DNA of 64,000 nt. Origin: Verrucomicrobiales bacterium (GTDB lineage Bacteria > Verrucomicrobiota > Verrucomicrobiia > Verrucomicrobiales > DEV007). The stretch spans positions 27,367 to 91,366 of the forward strand of contig JARGOD010000003.1 in NCBI GenBank assembly GCA_029210205.1, written 5' to 3'. The position numbers were made by a program, and so were the translations under genes. Numbering within the stretch: the first letter of the stretch is position 1; the number at the start of each line of letters is the position of its first letter. The notes under the pieces were generated by a model. It was not told where the DNA came from. It was given only the letters and a program-made list of their open reading frames with translations, and did no database searches. Below, piece after piece: positions 33,824 to 42,999 of this stretch.

Positions 33824-35149
33824 TCAACCAGTAGATCTCTTACGCTTCAGTAAGCCGAGGGCCGGAGTCGCTAAAATTCCGTGGATGAGCACCGAGAGCG
33901 CTACCGTGAGACTCACAATCGCCCAGAGTTTTGCACTGCCCGGAAACGGCTGCTTTAACAGCGCGTAACTCAGGTAGAAAAACGAGCCCACTCCCCTGAC
34001 CCCAAAAAAGCTGATCATGAGTCGTTCTCTCCAAGGTGCTTGAGTGAATCCGACGAACCCGATCACTCCTCCCAGCGGTCTGATGACAAGAATGATCCCC
34101 AGTGCGAGAAGAATCAGATTCCATCCTGCCGTGCTGAGCACACCCTGCGCGAGGGCACCGCCGAGAGCGATGAGGAACAGGGCTGAAAGAAGCCGCTCGA
34201 CCATTTCCGAAAAATGGAAGAGCGATTCATGATATGGATGATCCTTGCACGATCCCCTCATCACGAGAGCTCCGATAAAGACGGCGAGAAATCCGTAACC
34301 TTCGACCATCTCAGTTCCACCGTAGAGAACCAGCGTGGCCGCGAGAGCGGTTGGCCCAAGGAGGGCTCGCGCTATCTTCGTCTCTCCGGGAATCGAGAGG
34401 ATTAATTTACCAAGCAAGAGTCCCATCCCAACTCCGCATGCAACTCCCACGAGAATTCGATAGAGGACATCGAGTAAGAACCAATCCCCGATCCAGTGGC
34501 TAATTCCTCCCTCGGCAGCGGCCATGGCGATAGCTGCGTAGACGAAGGGGAAAGCCAAAGCATCATTAAGCCCGGCCTCCGACGTTAGGCTAAAGCGAAA
34601 TTCATCTTTTTCGTCACTGGGGTCACCACCGACTCGCTCCTCATGTCCGTCATTATTGTTCTCGATTGCCTCGGCAGCATTATCGTTCTTCCCCGGGGGT
34701 CCAACTTGGATCTCGGAGGCGAGCACGGGATCAGTCGGCGCAAGCACGGCACCCAGGAGCAGGGCACTGGCAGGGACGAGACCCGCCAACCACCATCCTC
34801 CGAAAGCCGCCGCAACGATGGTGAAGACCATTGTCACCGCAATCAAGCGCCAGGTCCCGGCCCAGCGCTTCCAGCCCATCCGTCGGTCAATCTTCAGTCC
34901 AGCCCCCATCAATGAAATGATGACTGCAATCTCGGTCAGATGTTTGCACATCTCCGGATCCTCAATCAATGAGGGGAATTCCAAACCAAGAGGCAGTTTG
35001 AACATGGCAAACCCGAATCCCAGCAGAATGATGGGAACTGAGACGGGAAGGGCCTGAAGAAAGCGCGGAAGAGTTGCCGCGAGAAAGATGGCAACGCCAA
35101 GGAGGAGCATCAAGCCGCCGTGGGGTTCAAGAAACTGGAGCTTGGGCAT
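33824..35149 (-). CDS. Cation/proton antiporter, CPA1 (NhaP-like)
   Basis: The ATG at 35149 has GAGGA about nine bases upstream; a GTG at 35152 is the alternative. The 441 residues form about 12 membrane helices with the CPA signatures GAVLAPTDPVLASEI and LTSEAGLNDALAFPFVY (the ND pair of electroneutral antiporters), plus FFGVRGVGSFFYLSYAL. A hydrophilic acidic loop (about 160-185) interrupts the fold. It would exchange Na+ or K+ for H+. Last gene of a four-gene unit (38084 to 33824). Confidence 0.85.
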   Translation of the reverse strand: MPKLQFLEPHGGLMLLLGVAIFLAATLPRFLQALPVSVPIILLGFGFAMFKLPLGLEFPSLIEDPEMCKHLTEIAVIISLMGAGLKIDRRMGWKRWAGTWRLIAVTMVFTIVAAAFGGWWLAGLVPASALLLGAVLAPTDPVLASEIQVGPPGKNDNAAEAIENNNDGHEERVGGDPSDEKDEFRFSLTSEAGLNDALAFPFVYAAIAMAAAEGGISHWIGDWFLLDVLYRILVGVACGVGMGLLLGKLILSIPGETKIARALLGPTALAATLVLYGGTEMVEGYGFLAVFIGALVMRGSCKDHPYHESLFHFSEMVERLLSALFLIALGGALAQGVLSTAGWNLILLALGIILVIRPLGGVIGFVGFTQAPWRERLMISFFGVRGVGSFFYLSYALLKQPFPGSAKLWAIVSLTVALSVLIHGILATPALGLLKRKRSTG

Positions 35150-35220
35150 CACGAAAGGTCCTCTTGGATCCGGCCGAGGCTTCCCCCGACCGCGAGAGAC
35201 TAATCATTCGACAGTCTATC

Positions 35221-37002
35221 CTAGTTTCCGTGAGAATAGATCAGGCAGTCATATCCGCCAAGCGAAACCGCCGCGGAGTGCTGCCGTCCGTCCAACGGGA
35301 AATCCTCGGCACTGACGCCACTGCCTGTTTCAGCGCCGAAATCCGGCCCGTAAAAATCCGAATCAGCTCTGAATCTCAGGCTCCAGTGTCCCCCATCGGG
35401 CAGAGGAATTCGGTAGTGAGACCAAGACTTATTCGTGAGGTTCATTACGACAACAACCTTTCCACTGTCATCATTTCCTCTCGTAAAAACGAGGACTCGA
35501 TTACTCGAGTTGGCGTGGAGAAATTCTATCTCTTGAGTCGTCAGACCACGCGTCCAACCGTCCGAATTTCGCCGTAGTTTGATCAAATCACGATAAAGCC
35601 TGACGACACCTTCATTGTGGGATCCACTTCTCCAGTCTAGCTCTGAGTGATCTTCGAAAGATCCTGTCACGAGCAATTCCTGACCTTGAAAGATCATCGG
35701 AATACCGGGAGCTGTCATCGTGAGGCATCCTCCCAAAAGCGACCGCTTACGTGCCCAATATCCCTTATCGTCGTGCTCGTCGACTTCGGTCGGCAGCCTC
35801 GCCTTTCCGTTTGCCACTTCGTCATGTGACTCGGTGTAGACGACCCGCTGGAAGGCGTCTGCATTATATCGAAAAGTGAGGGCTTCGATGACACGCTGGA
35901 GATCCCGCTGGTCGTCGTCTTGACAGGCGAGGACTTCGCGAATTGGGTGGACAAATTGCTCATCCCATTGTGAGCCGAAGCCTGCTCCCCCCGCTCCACT
36001 GTCTTTCGTGATCCACTCATTGGACCGCAAGTCTTCTGCAATGGTGAGGGCCCCCGGGAATTCCTGCGCGATGTCGTGGTTGATCCACTGGGCCAGTGAC
36101 CAACCTTCAGGTATCTCAGCGGCGTCATCCACTGATCGCATGTAGAAGGTCATGTCGAACCGCAGCCCATCGACGTGGTAATCCCGAAGCCACATGAGGG
36201 CGTTATCACGAATATATTGCCTCACTTCCTGCCTTCCGTAGTCCGGACGTGTGTCACCCCAGGGAGTCTTCGCGCGCCAATCATTGTAAAAGAAAATACC
36301 CCCCAGGTCATTCTCGCTCCATCCATCGAACCGCCACATATCCAGATCACTGGGGCCGAAATGATTGTAGACCACATCCATGATGACCGCGACTCCCTTC
36401 GAGTGGCACGTTTTCACAAATTGTTTCAACCCCTGAACACCACCGTAATCAGATTCGATAGCGAATGGGAAAGCAGGGTTGTAGCCCCACGACTGGTCGC
36501 CTGCGAATTCCGCCACCGGCATCAATTCAATGCAGTTAATACCAAGACCGAGGAGATGATCGAGCCGCTCAATCGCATCGCCAAAAGTGCCGACAGTCTC
36601 TTCGTTATCACCACGATGATAGGTCCCGAGGTGCATTTCATAAACCACCAGTTCATTCCATGCTGGCATCACAAACTCTTGATCATCTCCCCAGTCGAAA
36701 GCGGAGTGGTCAATGAGGATGCTATTTCCGGCAGAGTTTGTCAGCTCGTACGCCGCAGGATCATTTTTGTAGAGCCTGCCGTCCGACGTCTCGACGACAA
36801 ATTTGTATTCGGAACCCGGCTTTGCGTTTTCGACATGGCCCTCCCAAAAGTCGCCTTCCCGCTCCAGCATGTCTCTTTCTTCAGACCACTGATTAAAATC
36901 TCCTACCACTGAAAGCGCAGTTGCATGAGGCGCCCACACCTTGAAGTCGGCGCCTCCGTGCTTCCCCGGCCTCGCCCCGAAGTTAAAATCGTCACCACTC
37001 AT
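35221..37002 (-). CDS. glgB: GH13 alpha-glucan branching-type enzyme with CBM48
   Basis: The start at 37002 begins MSGDDFNFGARPGKHGG; the frame is open a little further upstream but overlaps the DUF421 gene. An N-terminal CBM48 domain (FKVWAPHATALSVVGDFNQW) precedes the GH13 barrel: region I DVVYNHFGPSD, region II GLRFDMTF (nucleophile Asp), region III LTIAEDL (acid/base Glu) and region IV YTESHDE. GlgB is the best fit, although trehalose-forming GH13 relatives are close. It would branch storage glucan, in keeping with a stress or stationary-phase role. Confidence 0.75.
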   Translation of the reverse strand: MSGDDFNFGARPGKHGGADFKVWAPHATALSVVGDFNQWSEERDMLEREGDFWEGHVENAKPGSEYKFVVETSDGRLYKNDPAAYELTNSAGNSILIDHSAFDWGDDQEFVMPAWNELVVYEMHLGTYHRGDNEETVGTFGDAIERLDHLLGLGINCIELMPVAEFAGDQSWGYNPAFPFAIESDYGGVQGLKQFVKTCHSKGVAVIMDVVYNHFGPSDLDMWRFDGWSENDLGGIFFYNDWRAKTPWGDTRPDYGRQEVRQYIRDNALMWLRDYHVDGLRFDMTFYMRSVDDAAEIPEGWSLAQWINHDIAQEFPGALTIAEDLRSNEWITKDSGAGGAGFGSQWDEQFVHPIREVLACQDDDQRDLQRVIEALTFRYNADAFQRVVYTESHDEVANGKARLPTEVDEHDDKGYWARKRSLLGGCLTMTAPGIPMIFQGQELLVTGSFEDHSELDWRSGSHNEGVVRLYRDLIKLRRNSDGWTRGLTTQEIEFLHANSSNRVLVFTRGNDDSGKVVVVMNLTNKSWSHYRIPLPDGGHWSLRFRADSDFYGPDFGAETGSGVSAEDFPLDGRQHSAAVSLGGYDCLIYSHGN

Positions 37003-37025
37003 TCTGAACTGGATTAGTGGTAGAA

Positions 37026-37556
37026 TCAGGACTCTCTGCATCCCTCCACGATGCAGCTTGAAATCTCAGCATATCGAATACTCTCTCCATGGAGCACGGA
37101 GACGTCACCCGTTGTCTCAAACACCACGGCCGCAACCTCCTCTTTCTGTAATGCATTCGCTTCTCGCAGCTTCGCCATGAGATCGCTCTCGGTGACGCCT
37201 GACTGGCGAAGATTATCCTGCAAAATCTCGCCATCCTTCATCAACAAGACAGGAGAATTATCTACCAGCTTCGAAAGCCAGCTGGTCCTCTTCCTTCCCT
37301 GCGAGATCAACCATTGAACCAAAAAGATGGCAGCGAGAGCAATGGCACCGGTCATCATTGATGGCCCGGGTGAGGAAATGATCGAAGCGAAGATCGAACC
37401 GACCGCAACGGTCATCGCGAAGTCTGCGGTCGACATCTTGGAGAAAGACCGCAAACCGCAAATCTTACAAAGGAGAATGATAAAAGCGTAGATACAGATC
37501 GTGCTCAGAAGCACCCCGTTAATTTTCGTCCAGTCAGTGGCGATCCAATCACTCAT
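37026..37556 (-). CDS. DUF421 (YetF-like) membrane protein
   Basis: The 176-residue product has three N-terminal membrane helices (INGVLLSTICIYAFIILLCK, FAMTVAVGSIFASII, MTGAIALAAIFLVQWLI) and the conserved cytoplasmic domain start LVDNSPVLLMKDGEILQDNL with VTESDLMAKLREANA, typical of DUF421. Function is unknown; homologues are often in general-stress regulons. It follows the 38084 gene by 24 bp and precedes glgB by 23 bp. Confidence 0.85.
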   Translation of the reverse strand: MSDWIATDWTKINGVLLSTICIYAFIILLCKICGLRSFSKMSTADFAMTVAVGSIFASIISSPGPSMMTGAIALAAIFLVQWLISQGRKRTSWLSKLVDNSPVLLMKDGEILQDNLRQSGVTESDLMAKLREANALQKEEVAAVVFETTGDVSVLHGESIRYAEISSCIVEGCRES

Positions 37557-37580
37557 GATGATAAACCTAGTAAGAGCGAA

Positions 37581-38084
37581 TTAAGCGGCTTTCGCGAGAG
37601 AATCACCAGAGCCGGTGACAAAATAAAGGGCGTCGCAGGAGACAAGGTCGGCGAGGCCGACGAATTCTGCTTTGAGCGCCAGATCCTCTTCCTGGTCTTC
37701 AACGATATCTGCCAAGAGACGACAGAGTTCCGCCTGGAGACGAACCAAGGTGTCAACCTCGTCATCAATCTTCGAAAGCTCAATTCGATCGCAAATCACA
37801 TCGAGTTCAAATCCCCAGACGCAGAGAAGGTCCGCGAGCGAGACCTTCTTAAACGGAGGCTCATTGACAAGGTCGTCCTTCGGAAGTTCTTCCTCGATCT
37901 CTTCCAGAAATGTGATGATCGAAGTGACCGACCGAAACTCGTCCGAGCTCTTTCGACTCGTCCGGAGCGACAGACAGACGCACCTGACGGCAGTGATGCT
38001 TGAATTCAGCCGGGCGACAAGACTGGCTGGGTCTATGGCCGAGGTGGAGGTGTACTTAGTTGGGGATGGAGTGGTAAGCTGCAT
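37581..38084 (-). CDS. Hypothetical helical protein, paralogue of the 26032 gene product
   Basis: Same length (167 residues) and same core as the 25529-26032 product: LLCVWGFELDVICDRIELSK and DEVDTLVRLQAELCRLLADI. The N-termini differ except for a shared VTSIITFLEEIEEEL-like helix. No family recognised; soluble and helical. It leads a unit with DUF421, glgB and an antiporter, and has its own sigma-54-type promoter. Confidence 0.65.
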   Translation of the reverse strand: MQLTTPSPTKYTSTSAIDPASLVARLNSSITAVRCVCLSLRTSRKSSDEFRSVTSIITFLEEIEEELPKDDLVNEPPFKKVSLADLLCVWGFELDVICDRIELSKIDDEVDTLVRLQAELCRLLADIVEDQEEDLALKAEFVGLADLVSCDALYFVTGSGDSLAKAA

Positions 38085-38125
38085 ACTGCGACCAGTCGCA
38101 GAAAATCAGCCATGTTGATTCTGCA

Positions 38126-38210
38126 GCAGGATGAGCGCCTTTCCTTTGTAGAACAGGGCTCGTGCCACTCCACGCTTCGACAGTTCGACCGAAACGCACT
38201 GCAAACTGCA
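38126..38210 (-). promoter_or_regulatory. Putative sigma-54 promoter with upstream TGCA dyad (38084 operon)
   Basis: Minus strand: dyad TGCA-GTT-TGCA (38210-38200), then AGGCGCTCATCCTGCTG with GG at 38139-38138 and GC at 38127-38126. Predicted +1 near 38114, about 30 nt before the start. Confidence 0.55.
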
Positions 38211-38235
38211 ATCTTACAAAGCAGGCTGCAACGAG

Positions 38236-39330
38236 TCAATCAGCAGGCAACTCGACGAAAAACGTGCTTCCTTTGCCCAGCTCTGACTCAATCCAGAGCT
38301 TGCCACCATGTCGCTCGACAATTTGCTTCGAAAAGCTGAGCCCAATTCCAGTTCCTGCAATCTCTTCCCGATCATGAACCCGAAAGAACAGGGTGGAGAT
38401 CTTAGGTAGGTTCGCGGCAGAGATCCCGAGTCCGTTGTCTGAAACAGAGATCACCGTCCCGCGCTCATTTTGCTTCGCTGAAACTGTAATTTCAAGAGGT
38501 CTGTCAGCTCGATACTTGAAGGCGTTGGAGATCAGATTCATGAGAACCTGCCGCAACTGAAGTCGTGCCGCTTTGACAACGGGAAGACTTTCATCGAACT
38601 CGACTGCGGCCTCAATGACCGGAAAGTGCGCGCGCACCTCTCTGATCACTTCTTCCACAAGTGGCAGAAGCGGCACCGGCGTTGCGACGAGCTTCTCATC
38701 TTCAAACTCCGCGAAAGAGAGCAATTCGTTCACAAGAACCTTCAGGTGAGCGGTGGACTCGATTCCCAAATCCATCAGCTTCATCAATGACTCCTTCGTT
38801 CCCTCAACTGGAGTGTTCTCCCGCAGAAGGTGGAGCGCTGTAGTCACACTCTGAAGCGGTGATTTCACCTCGTGCGCGACTGTGTGTGCAAACGTTCGCA
38901 ATGCTTCATTCTGCTTCTTAAGAGTGTTGAGAGCTTCCTTTCGCTTGATCGCATAGCGGACCGAGCGTGACATCAGCTCACTTGAGAGAACTGTCTTATC
39001 AAGAAAATCCTGCGCCCCCCACGCGATTGCATTCTCGACCAACTCCGCGTCTGCAAGCGACGTCAGGACCACGATTGGCAATGTCGGGAATTTCTCCGTG
39101 AATAGCCGCAAAGTATCCTCCGGCCCACTGTCGGGCAGGCTCAAGTCCAAGAGAACAATGTCGTATCTTTCTGAGGACAGTCTCTCGATCCCATCGCTGG
39201 CATGAGAACTCCAATCAGCCGTCACTGTATAAAAAGGAACCCGATTCAACTTTGAGAGAATCAGATCCCGATGGTCCGGACTGTCTTCGACGAGAAGGAC
39301 TCGGCAGGGCGGTTTGCGGACAGATGACAT
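38236..39330 (-). CDS. Receiver-histidine kinase (REC-HisKA-HATPase)
   Basis: The start at 39330 has GGAG and AGG elements just upstream. A receiver domain comes first (LLVEDSPDHRDL, phosphoacceptor in IVLLDLSLPDSG), then HisKA (FAHTVAHEVKSPLQSV, phosphorylated His) and HATPase (LMNLISNAFKYRAD, VSDNGLGIS, GTGIGLSFSKQIVE). No sensor or membrane segment is present, so it is a soluble relay kinase. It is the last gene of the phytochrome operon and probably takes its signal from the phytochrome or the single-domain regulator before it. Confidence 0.9.
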   Translation of the reverse strand: MSSVRKPPCRVLLVEDSPDHRDLILSKLNRVPFYTVTADWSSHASDGIERLSSERYDIVLLDLSLPDSGPEDTLRLFTEKFPTLPIVVLTSLADAELVENAIAWGAQDFLDKTVLSSELMSRSVRYAIKRKEALNTLKKQNEALRTFAHTVAHEVKSPLQSVTTALHLLRENTPVEGTKESLMKLMDLGIESTAHLKVLVNELLSFAEFEDEKLVATPVPLLPLVEEVIREVRAHFPVIEAAVEFDESLPVVKAARLQLRQVLMNLISNAFKYRADRPLEITVSAKQNERGTVISVSDNGLGISAANLPKISTLFFRVHDREEIAGTGIGLSFSKQIVERHGGKLWIESELGKGSTFFVELPAD

Positions 39331-39331
39331 C

Positions 39332-39781
39332 CTACTTTTCTCCCTCCCCGCTTGGCGATTGATTCCAGACTCCCCAATAGAGACACAGATCGTTGACCAT
39401 CTGGTGGAACTGCTCAAAATCGACTGGTTTGCGGAGATAGGAATTCACGTTATTCCCGTATGCATCTGCAATATCCTGCTCGTCTCCAGAGGTAGTGAGG
39501 ATCACTACTGGAATTCCTTTGAGCCTTTCATCAGCCCGTATTTCAGCCAGGACTTCGAGTCCTGACTTTTTCGGTAGATTCAGGTCGAGGAGAACAATGT
39601 TTGGCAGGGGTTGACCGGCATGTTCTCCTTCCCCTCTTAAATACTGCATCGCTTCGACACCGTCGCGCGCCCGGTCAATCCGATTCACAATTCGCGCTTT
39701 TTTGATCGCTCTTTCCGCGAGCATGGCGTGATCATCATCATCCTCGACGAGGAGAAATTTCACTAAACCTGGTTCACTCAT
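39332..39781 (-). CDS. Single-domain response regulator (Rcp1-like)
   Basis: The ATG at 39781 overlaps the phytochrome stop (ATGA), a sign of coupled translation. The 149 residues form one complete receiver: LLVEDDDDHAMLAERAI, phosphoacceptor in IVLLDLNLPKKSG, VVILTTSGDEQDI and YLRKPVDFEQF. This is the Rcp1-type regulator usually paired with bacterial and cyanobacterial phytochromes. No output domain, so it should pass phosphate on, most likely to or from the kinase encoded next. Confidence 0.9.
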   Translation of the reverse strand: MSEPGLVKFLLVEDDDDHAMLAERAIKKARIVNRIDRARDGVEAMQYLRGEGEHAGQPLPNIVLLDLNLPKKSGLEVLAEIRADERLKGIPVVILTTSGDEQDIADAYGNNVNSYLRKPVDFEQFHQMVNDLCLYWGVWNQSPSGEGEK

Positions 39782-42021
39782 TTCAAATTCAAAGGTAAGT
39801 TTTTCAGTTCGATCCAAAATTCGGCACCTTCTCCCGGCGCAGACTCCACTCCGCAGTGACCTCGATGGAGCTGGACAATCTTCGTCACCGTCGCGAGACC
39901 AACTCCCGTCCCGGACTGGGATTGATCCAGTCTCTGAAAGAGCTCGAAGATTCTTTTCTGGTAGTCAGGGTGGATACCCTCACCAAAGTCCCGAACGGAG
40001 TAACGGGCACCTCCTGCGCTCTTTCGACCCGAGATGTGAATTCTCGAATCCTCCTCAGAGCTTCCGTACTTCAATGCATTGCTGATGAGATTCTCAAAAG
40101 CCCGCCTGATTTCCATGGGGTATCCACGGATCGGCGGCAGATCAGGATCAATCGTGAGGGAGAATCCTTCGGACTCTAAACGCAGTTGAAGCTCGGCCTT
40201 CAGTCCATTGAGAAGGTCATCCACGTCGATGCTCTCGATCGTTCCTCTCACTCGTCCAATTTTCGAGAATGCGAGGAGGTCTTCAATCAGGCGCCCCATT
40301 CGACTGACCGCGTTTTTGATCCGACTCAGCGCCTGGTCAATATCCGCCTCGTCTCCACTTGCCAAGTCCTCCTCGAGAGCCCCGACCCAGCCGTTGATGG
40401 TCACCAGTGGGGACTTTAAGTCGTGAGAAACGGAGTAGGCAAACTGCTGAACTTCACGGTTCTTCGCTGTCAGTTCTTCATTGAGTCGCTCCAACTGCAC
40501 AGTCTGCTGCATCACGAACGCCATCAGGGCGCCATGCAACTCCCGCGCGATCTCTGAATCCACTCGCGACCATGGACGACTGTGGCCTTTCACTGACTCG
40601 ACCCACTCATCAAAAGAATTCCGGGGACTTAATCCTGAGCCCTGAGTCACATTCCCCTTTGGGTTTCCGCCCCAGCGAACCTCGCTTCGATGTTCTCGAC
40701 GAAAAAAGATAAATCCCCACTCAGTGCTGCAACGAATCATCAAGGCACCTGCCACATCGCTCCCTCCCGGATGAAAGTGTGGAAACGATTCTGAGATGGA
40801 GTCATAGATGACGATGTTCTCTTCATTTCGAGAGTCGAAAGCTTCGCTCCAAAGCTCGCGGACCTCTTCGTCGGAAGGAGTTTCACCGTGAAGATAAAGA
40901 GATTCATTCGAGAGAAACGCGAGGCCATCCGCTTCACATATCGACAGAAGACTCTCAGGTCGCTCCTTAATCGTTTCGTCCAGCTTCAGACTGACTGACA
41001 AAACCTCAATTTCGCCTGAGACTTTTGCCTTTCGCTCCGCGAGTTCCCGCGCCGCAATACCCTCCATCATCGCTCTAATCTGAGCCGAAACCACCATCCC
41101 AAAATGAACACAGGATACGCGCGACGAGCACGGGACAAGATGTGGACCATCGTAATGGTGACAGGCGAGCAGTCCCCAAAGGTTGTCACCTTCAATCAGC
41201 GACACTGACATGGTGGAGGCGACCCCCATATTTTTCAGATACTGAATGTGAAATGGAGAAACCGCTCGCAAGGCGCAGAAGGTCATGTCCAGCGACTCAC
41301 CGTGCGGAACAATTTGAGCCGGTTCTGCCTCCACGTCATGAACCAGACGCACGGGATTCCTTACATAGAGACGCTTAGCGACATCCGGAATGTCGGAAGC
41401 TGGATAGTGGAGGCCGGCAAAAGACTCAAGATCCGCGCGTTTGTCCTCAGCGATCACCTCACCATGGCCGTCTTCGGCAAAAAGATAAAACATGACCCGG
41501 TCGTATCCGGTGAACTGGCGCATCTCCTGACAAGTGATAAAAGCCGCCTCGGTCAGAGTCGAAGCCTGCCTGATCGCCCCCAGCGTTGCCGAAGTGAGTC
41601 GAAAGTGATGCTCGATACTGCGGCCTGACGCGGCGTCCGGCACCGACCCGTCTTCGCGAGTTTCGATTTCCAGGATGATGAAACCGTCACGCTGGTGCGC
41701 CAGTCCATCGTAATATTCGACCAACCCTTCCCGACTCACTGCAATGGTCAGTGGATTGGAATACATAGGTGCATCTGTGTTCAGTAGCTTAGTGAGCGCC
41801 TCAAAATTCTCCTTCTCAAGGAACTCTGACAGTCTCCTCCCAATCACCTCCTCTGGCGCTTTATCCAGAAATTGCTCCGCGTTGGAGGAAACTCGACGAA
41901 TCGTCAAATCGTCGGGCGACATAACGAGGAGAAGTCCATGCGGTTGCACAAAATCCGGACGCGCTATCTCTTCTTCTTCACAGGAGGAGAGATGAGTTGG
42001 GATCGAACGACTGCTCATCAC
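39778..42021 (-). CDS. bphP: Bacteriophytochrome histidine kinase
   Basis: PAS-GAF-PHY sensory core followed by HisKA and HATPase. Cys14 in LSSCEEEEIARPDFVQPHG is placed as in biliverdin-binding bacteriophytochromes. The GAF domain has the PASDIP motif (HYPASDIPDVAKRLYVRNP) and WGLLACHHYDGP; the kinase part has FAYSVSHDLKSPLVTI and FENLISNALKYGS. A red/far-red light sensor using biliverdin. Its stop overlaps the response-regulator start and its start overlaps the heme oxygenase stop by 4 bp, so the genes are tightly coupled. Confidence 0.95.
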   Translation of the reverse strand: MMSSRSIPTHLSSCEEEEIARPDFVQPHGLLLVMSPDDLTIRRVSSNAEQFLDKAPEEVIGRRLSEFLEKENFEALTKLLNTDAPMYSNPLTIAVSREGLVEYYDGLAHQRDGFIILEIETREDGSVPDAASGRSIEHHFRLTSATLGAIRQASTLTEAAFITCQEMRQFTGYDRVMFYLFAEDGHGEVIAEDKRADLESFAGLHYPASDIPDVAKRLYVRNPVRLVHDVEAEPAQIVPHGESLDMTFCALRAVSPFHIQYLKNMGVASTMSVSLIEGDNLWGLLACHHYDGPHLVPCSSRVSCVHFGMVVSAQIRAMMEGIAARELAERKAKVSGEIEVLSVSLKLDETIKERPESLLSICEADGLAFLSNESLYLHGETPSDEEVRELWSEAFDSRNEENIVIYDSISESFPHFHPGGSDVAGALMIRCSTEWGFIFFRREHRSEVRWGGNPKGNVTQGSGLSPRNSFDEWVESVKGHSRPWSRVDSEIARELHGALMAFVMQQTVQLERLNEELTAKNREVQQFAYSVSHDLKSPLVTINGWVGALEEDLASGDEADIDQALSRIKNAVSRMGRLIEDLLAFSKIGRVRGTIESIDVDDLLNGLKAELQLRLESEGFSLTIDPDLPPIRGYPMEIRRAFENLISNALKYGSSEEDSRIHISGRKSAGGARYSVRDFGEGIHPDYQKRIFELFQRLDQSQSGTGVGLATVTKIVQLHRGHCGVESAPGEGAEFWIELKNLPLNLK

Positions 42022-42593
42022 CCGGATCCCCCCATTATCTGTTGGAACCGCTCGAATGTCCGGACCGCAGCCGCAGCCGCCTCATCGTAGTTCTCCTCCG
42101 GGAGATTAAATTCCGCCCACTCGGTGAACTTCTTCCACATCAAGGCCGTCTCGGCTCCATACCCGTAGAAAAAGCTACCTCCCCGCCTCCGGGAAATGCC
42201 GAGTTCCTTCACTGCCATTGTGATCTGCGATCCGCCGAATCTTGAGCCTTCCAGCACGTAGAGATATCCCACAGCTTCCGGAAAGGTGAGCATCTCCCAT
42301 GAACGCTGACGGGAATTGACGTCAAAATCTGGCAATCCCTCTGATTCCAGGAATGCAAAATCATCGAGCAAGCTAGGAGTCCGCAGTCGGTTATTCAGCT
42401 CTACTGAGGTATGATATCTCAGCGGCGAACGCAGTAAGGCCCGCTCCGCTGGCAGGAAGAGATAGGAAAACCTCATCAAAAGTCCGGCATACCGCTCCAT
42501 GCTGGTGAGATACTCCTCCAGAGGCAGCGACTTCTCCACCTCGGTGTGGATCTCAGAGGTCGCCTCTCTCATGCTGGCAAGAAAAGCACTCAT
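42018..42593 (-). CDS. bphO: Heme oxygenase (biliverdin-forming, BphO-like)
   Basis: The 191-residue protein has the heme oxygenase fold: proximal His in LREATSEIHTEVE-like context (MREATSEIHTEVEKSL, His16) and distal-helix GYLYVLEGSRFGGSQI. It would open heme to biliverdin IX-alpha, the chromophore for the phytochrome encoded directly downstream (4-bp overlap). No sigma-54 element was found upstream; the operon promoter is not identified. Confidence 0.9.
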   Translation of the reverse strand: MSAFLASMREATSEIHTEVEKSLPLEEYLTSMERYAGLLMRFSYLFLPAERALLRSPLRYHTSVELNNRLRTPSLLDDFAFLESEGLPDFDVNSRQRSWEMLTFPEAVGYLYVLEGSRFGGSQITMAVKELGISRRRGGSFFYGYGAETALMWKKFTEWAEFNLPEENYDEAAAAAVRTFERFQQIMGGSG

Positions 42594-42840
42594 GAGAGGG
42601 TTAATATGTGTAAGGCGGAAAGGAGACAGGTTTGCATCGGGAGAAGAGCAGACGGCAAAGATCCGCTCGTGAGAGTGGACTCGTGCTGGAGTGAAAGACG
42701 ACAGTGTCTTTACTGAAAATTGACCGAGCGACGGTGATCGGGATGTCTATACATACACTAGTTCGGACCTCTTGCAAACAAACTAGGTGAATACCCATGG
42801 TAAATCCGGCTGATCAATGCACGCTATTCCAGAATTCTCA
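42594..42840. other. Gene-free stretch upstream of the phytochrome operon
   Basis: No gene, clear promoter or repeat was recognised. The leftward bphO operon must start here, but no GG-N10-GC element fits; a conventional promoter or a different sigma factor is likely. Confidence 0.35.
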
Positions 42841-42986
42841 TGCAACTTGCCGCCGACTCATGCATCTCGCAAATATTCCGGTTCAGAGCAAACTTAGAGA
42901 GCAGCTCACAGAATCTGCCTAAAACACTAAAAATCAACGCATTATAGAAACCGTAATCACACTCTCCCAATTGGCATTAGCCATGC
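42841..42986 (+). promoter_or_regulatory. Putative sigma-54 promoter with two TGCA-type dyads (43000 gene)
   Basis: TGCA-ACT-TGCC (42841-42851) and TGCA-TCT-CGCA (42861-42871) lie upstream of TGGCATTAGCCATGCAC with GG at 42973-42974 and GC at 42985-42986, 14 nt before the ATG at 43000. Confidence 0.6.
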
Positions 42987-42999
42987 ACACGATTGTTGC

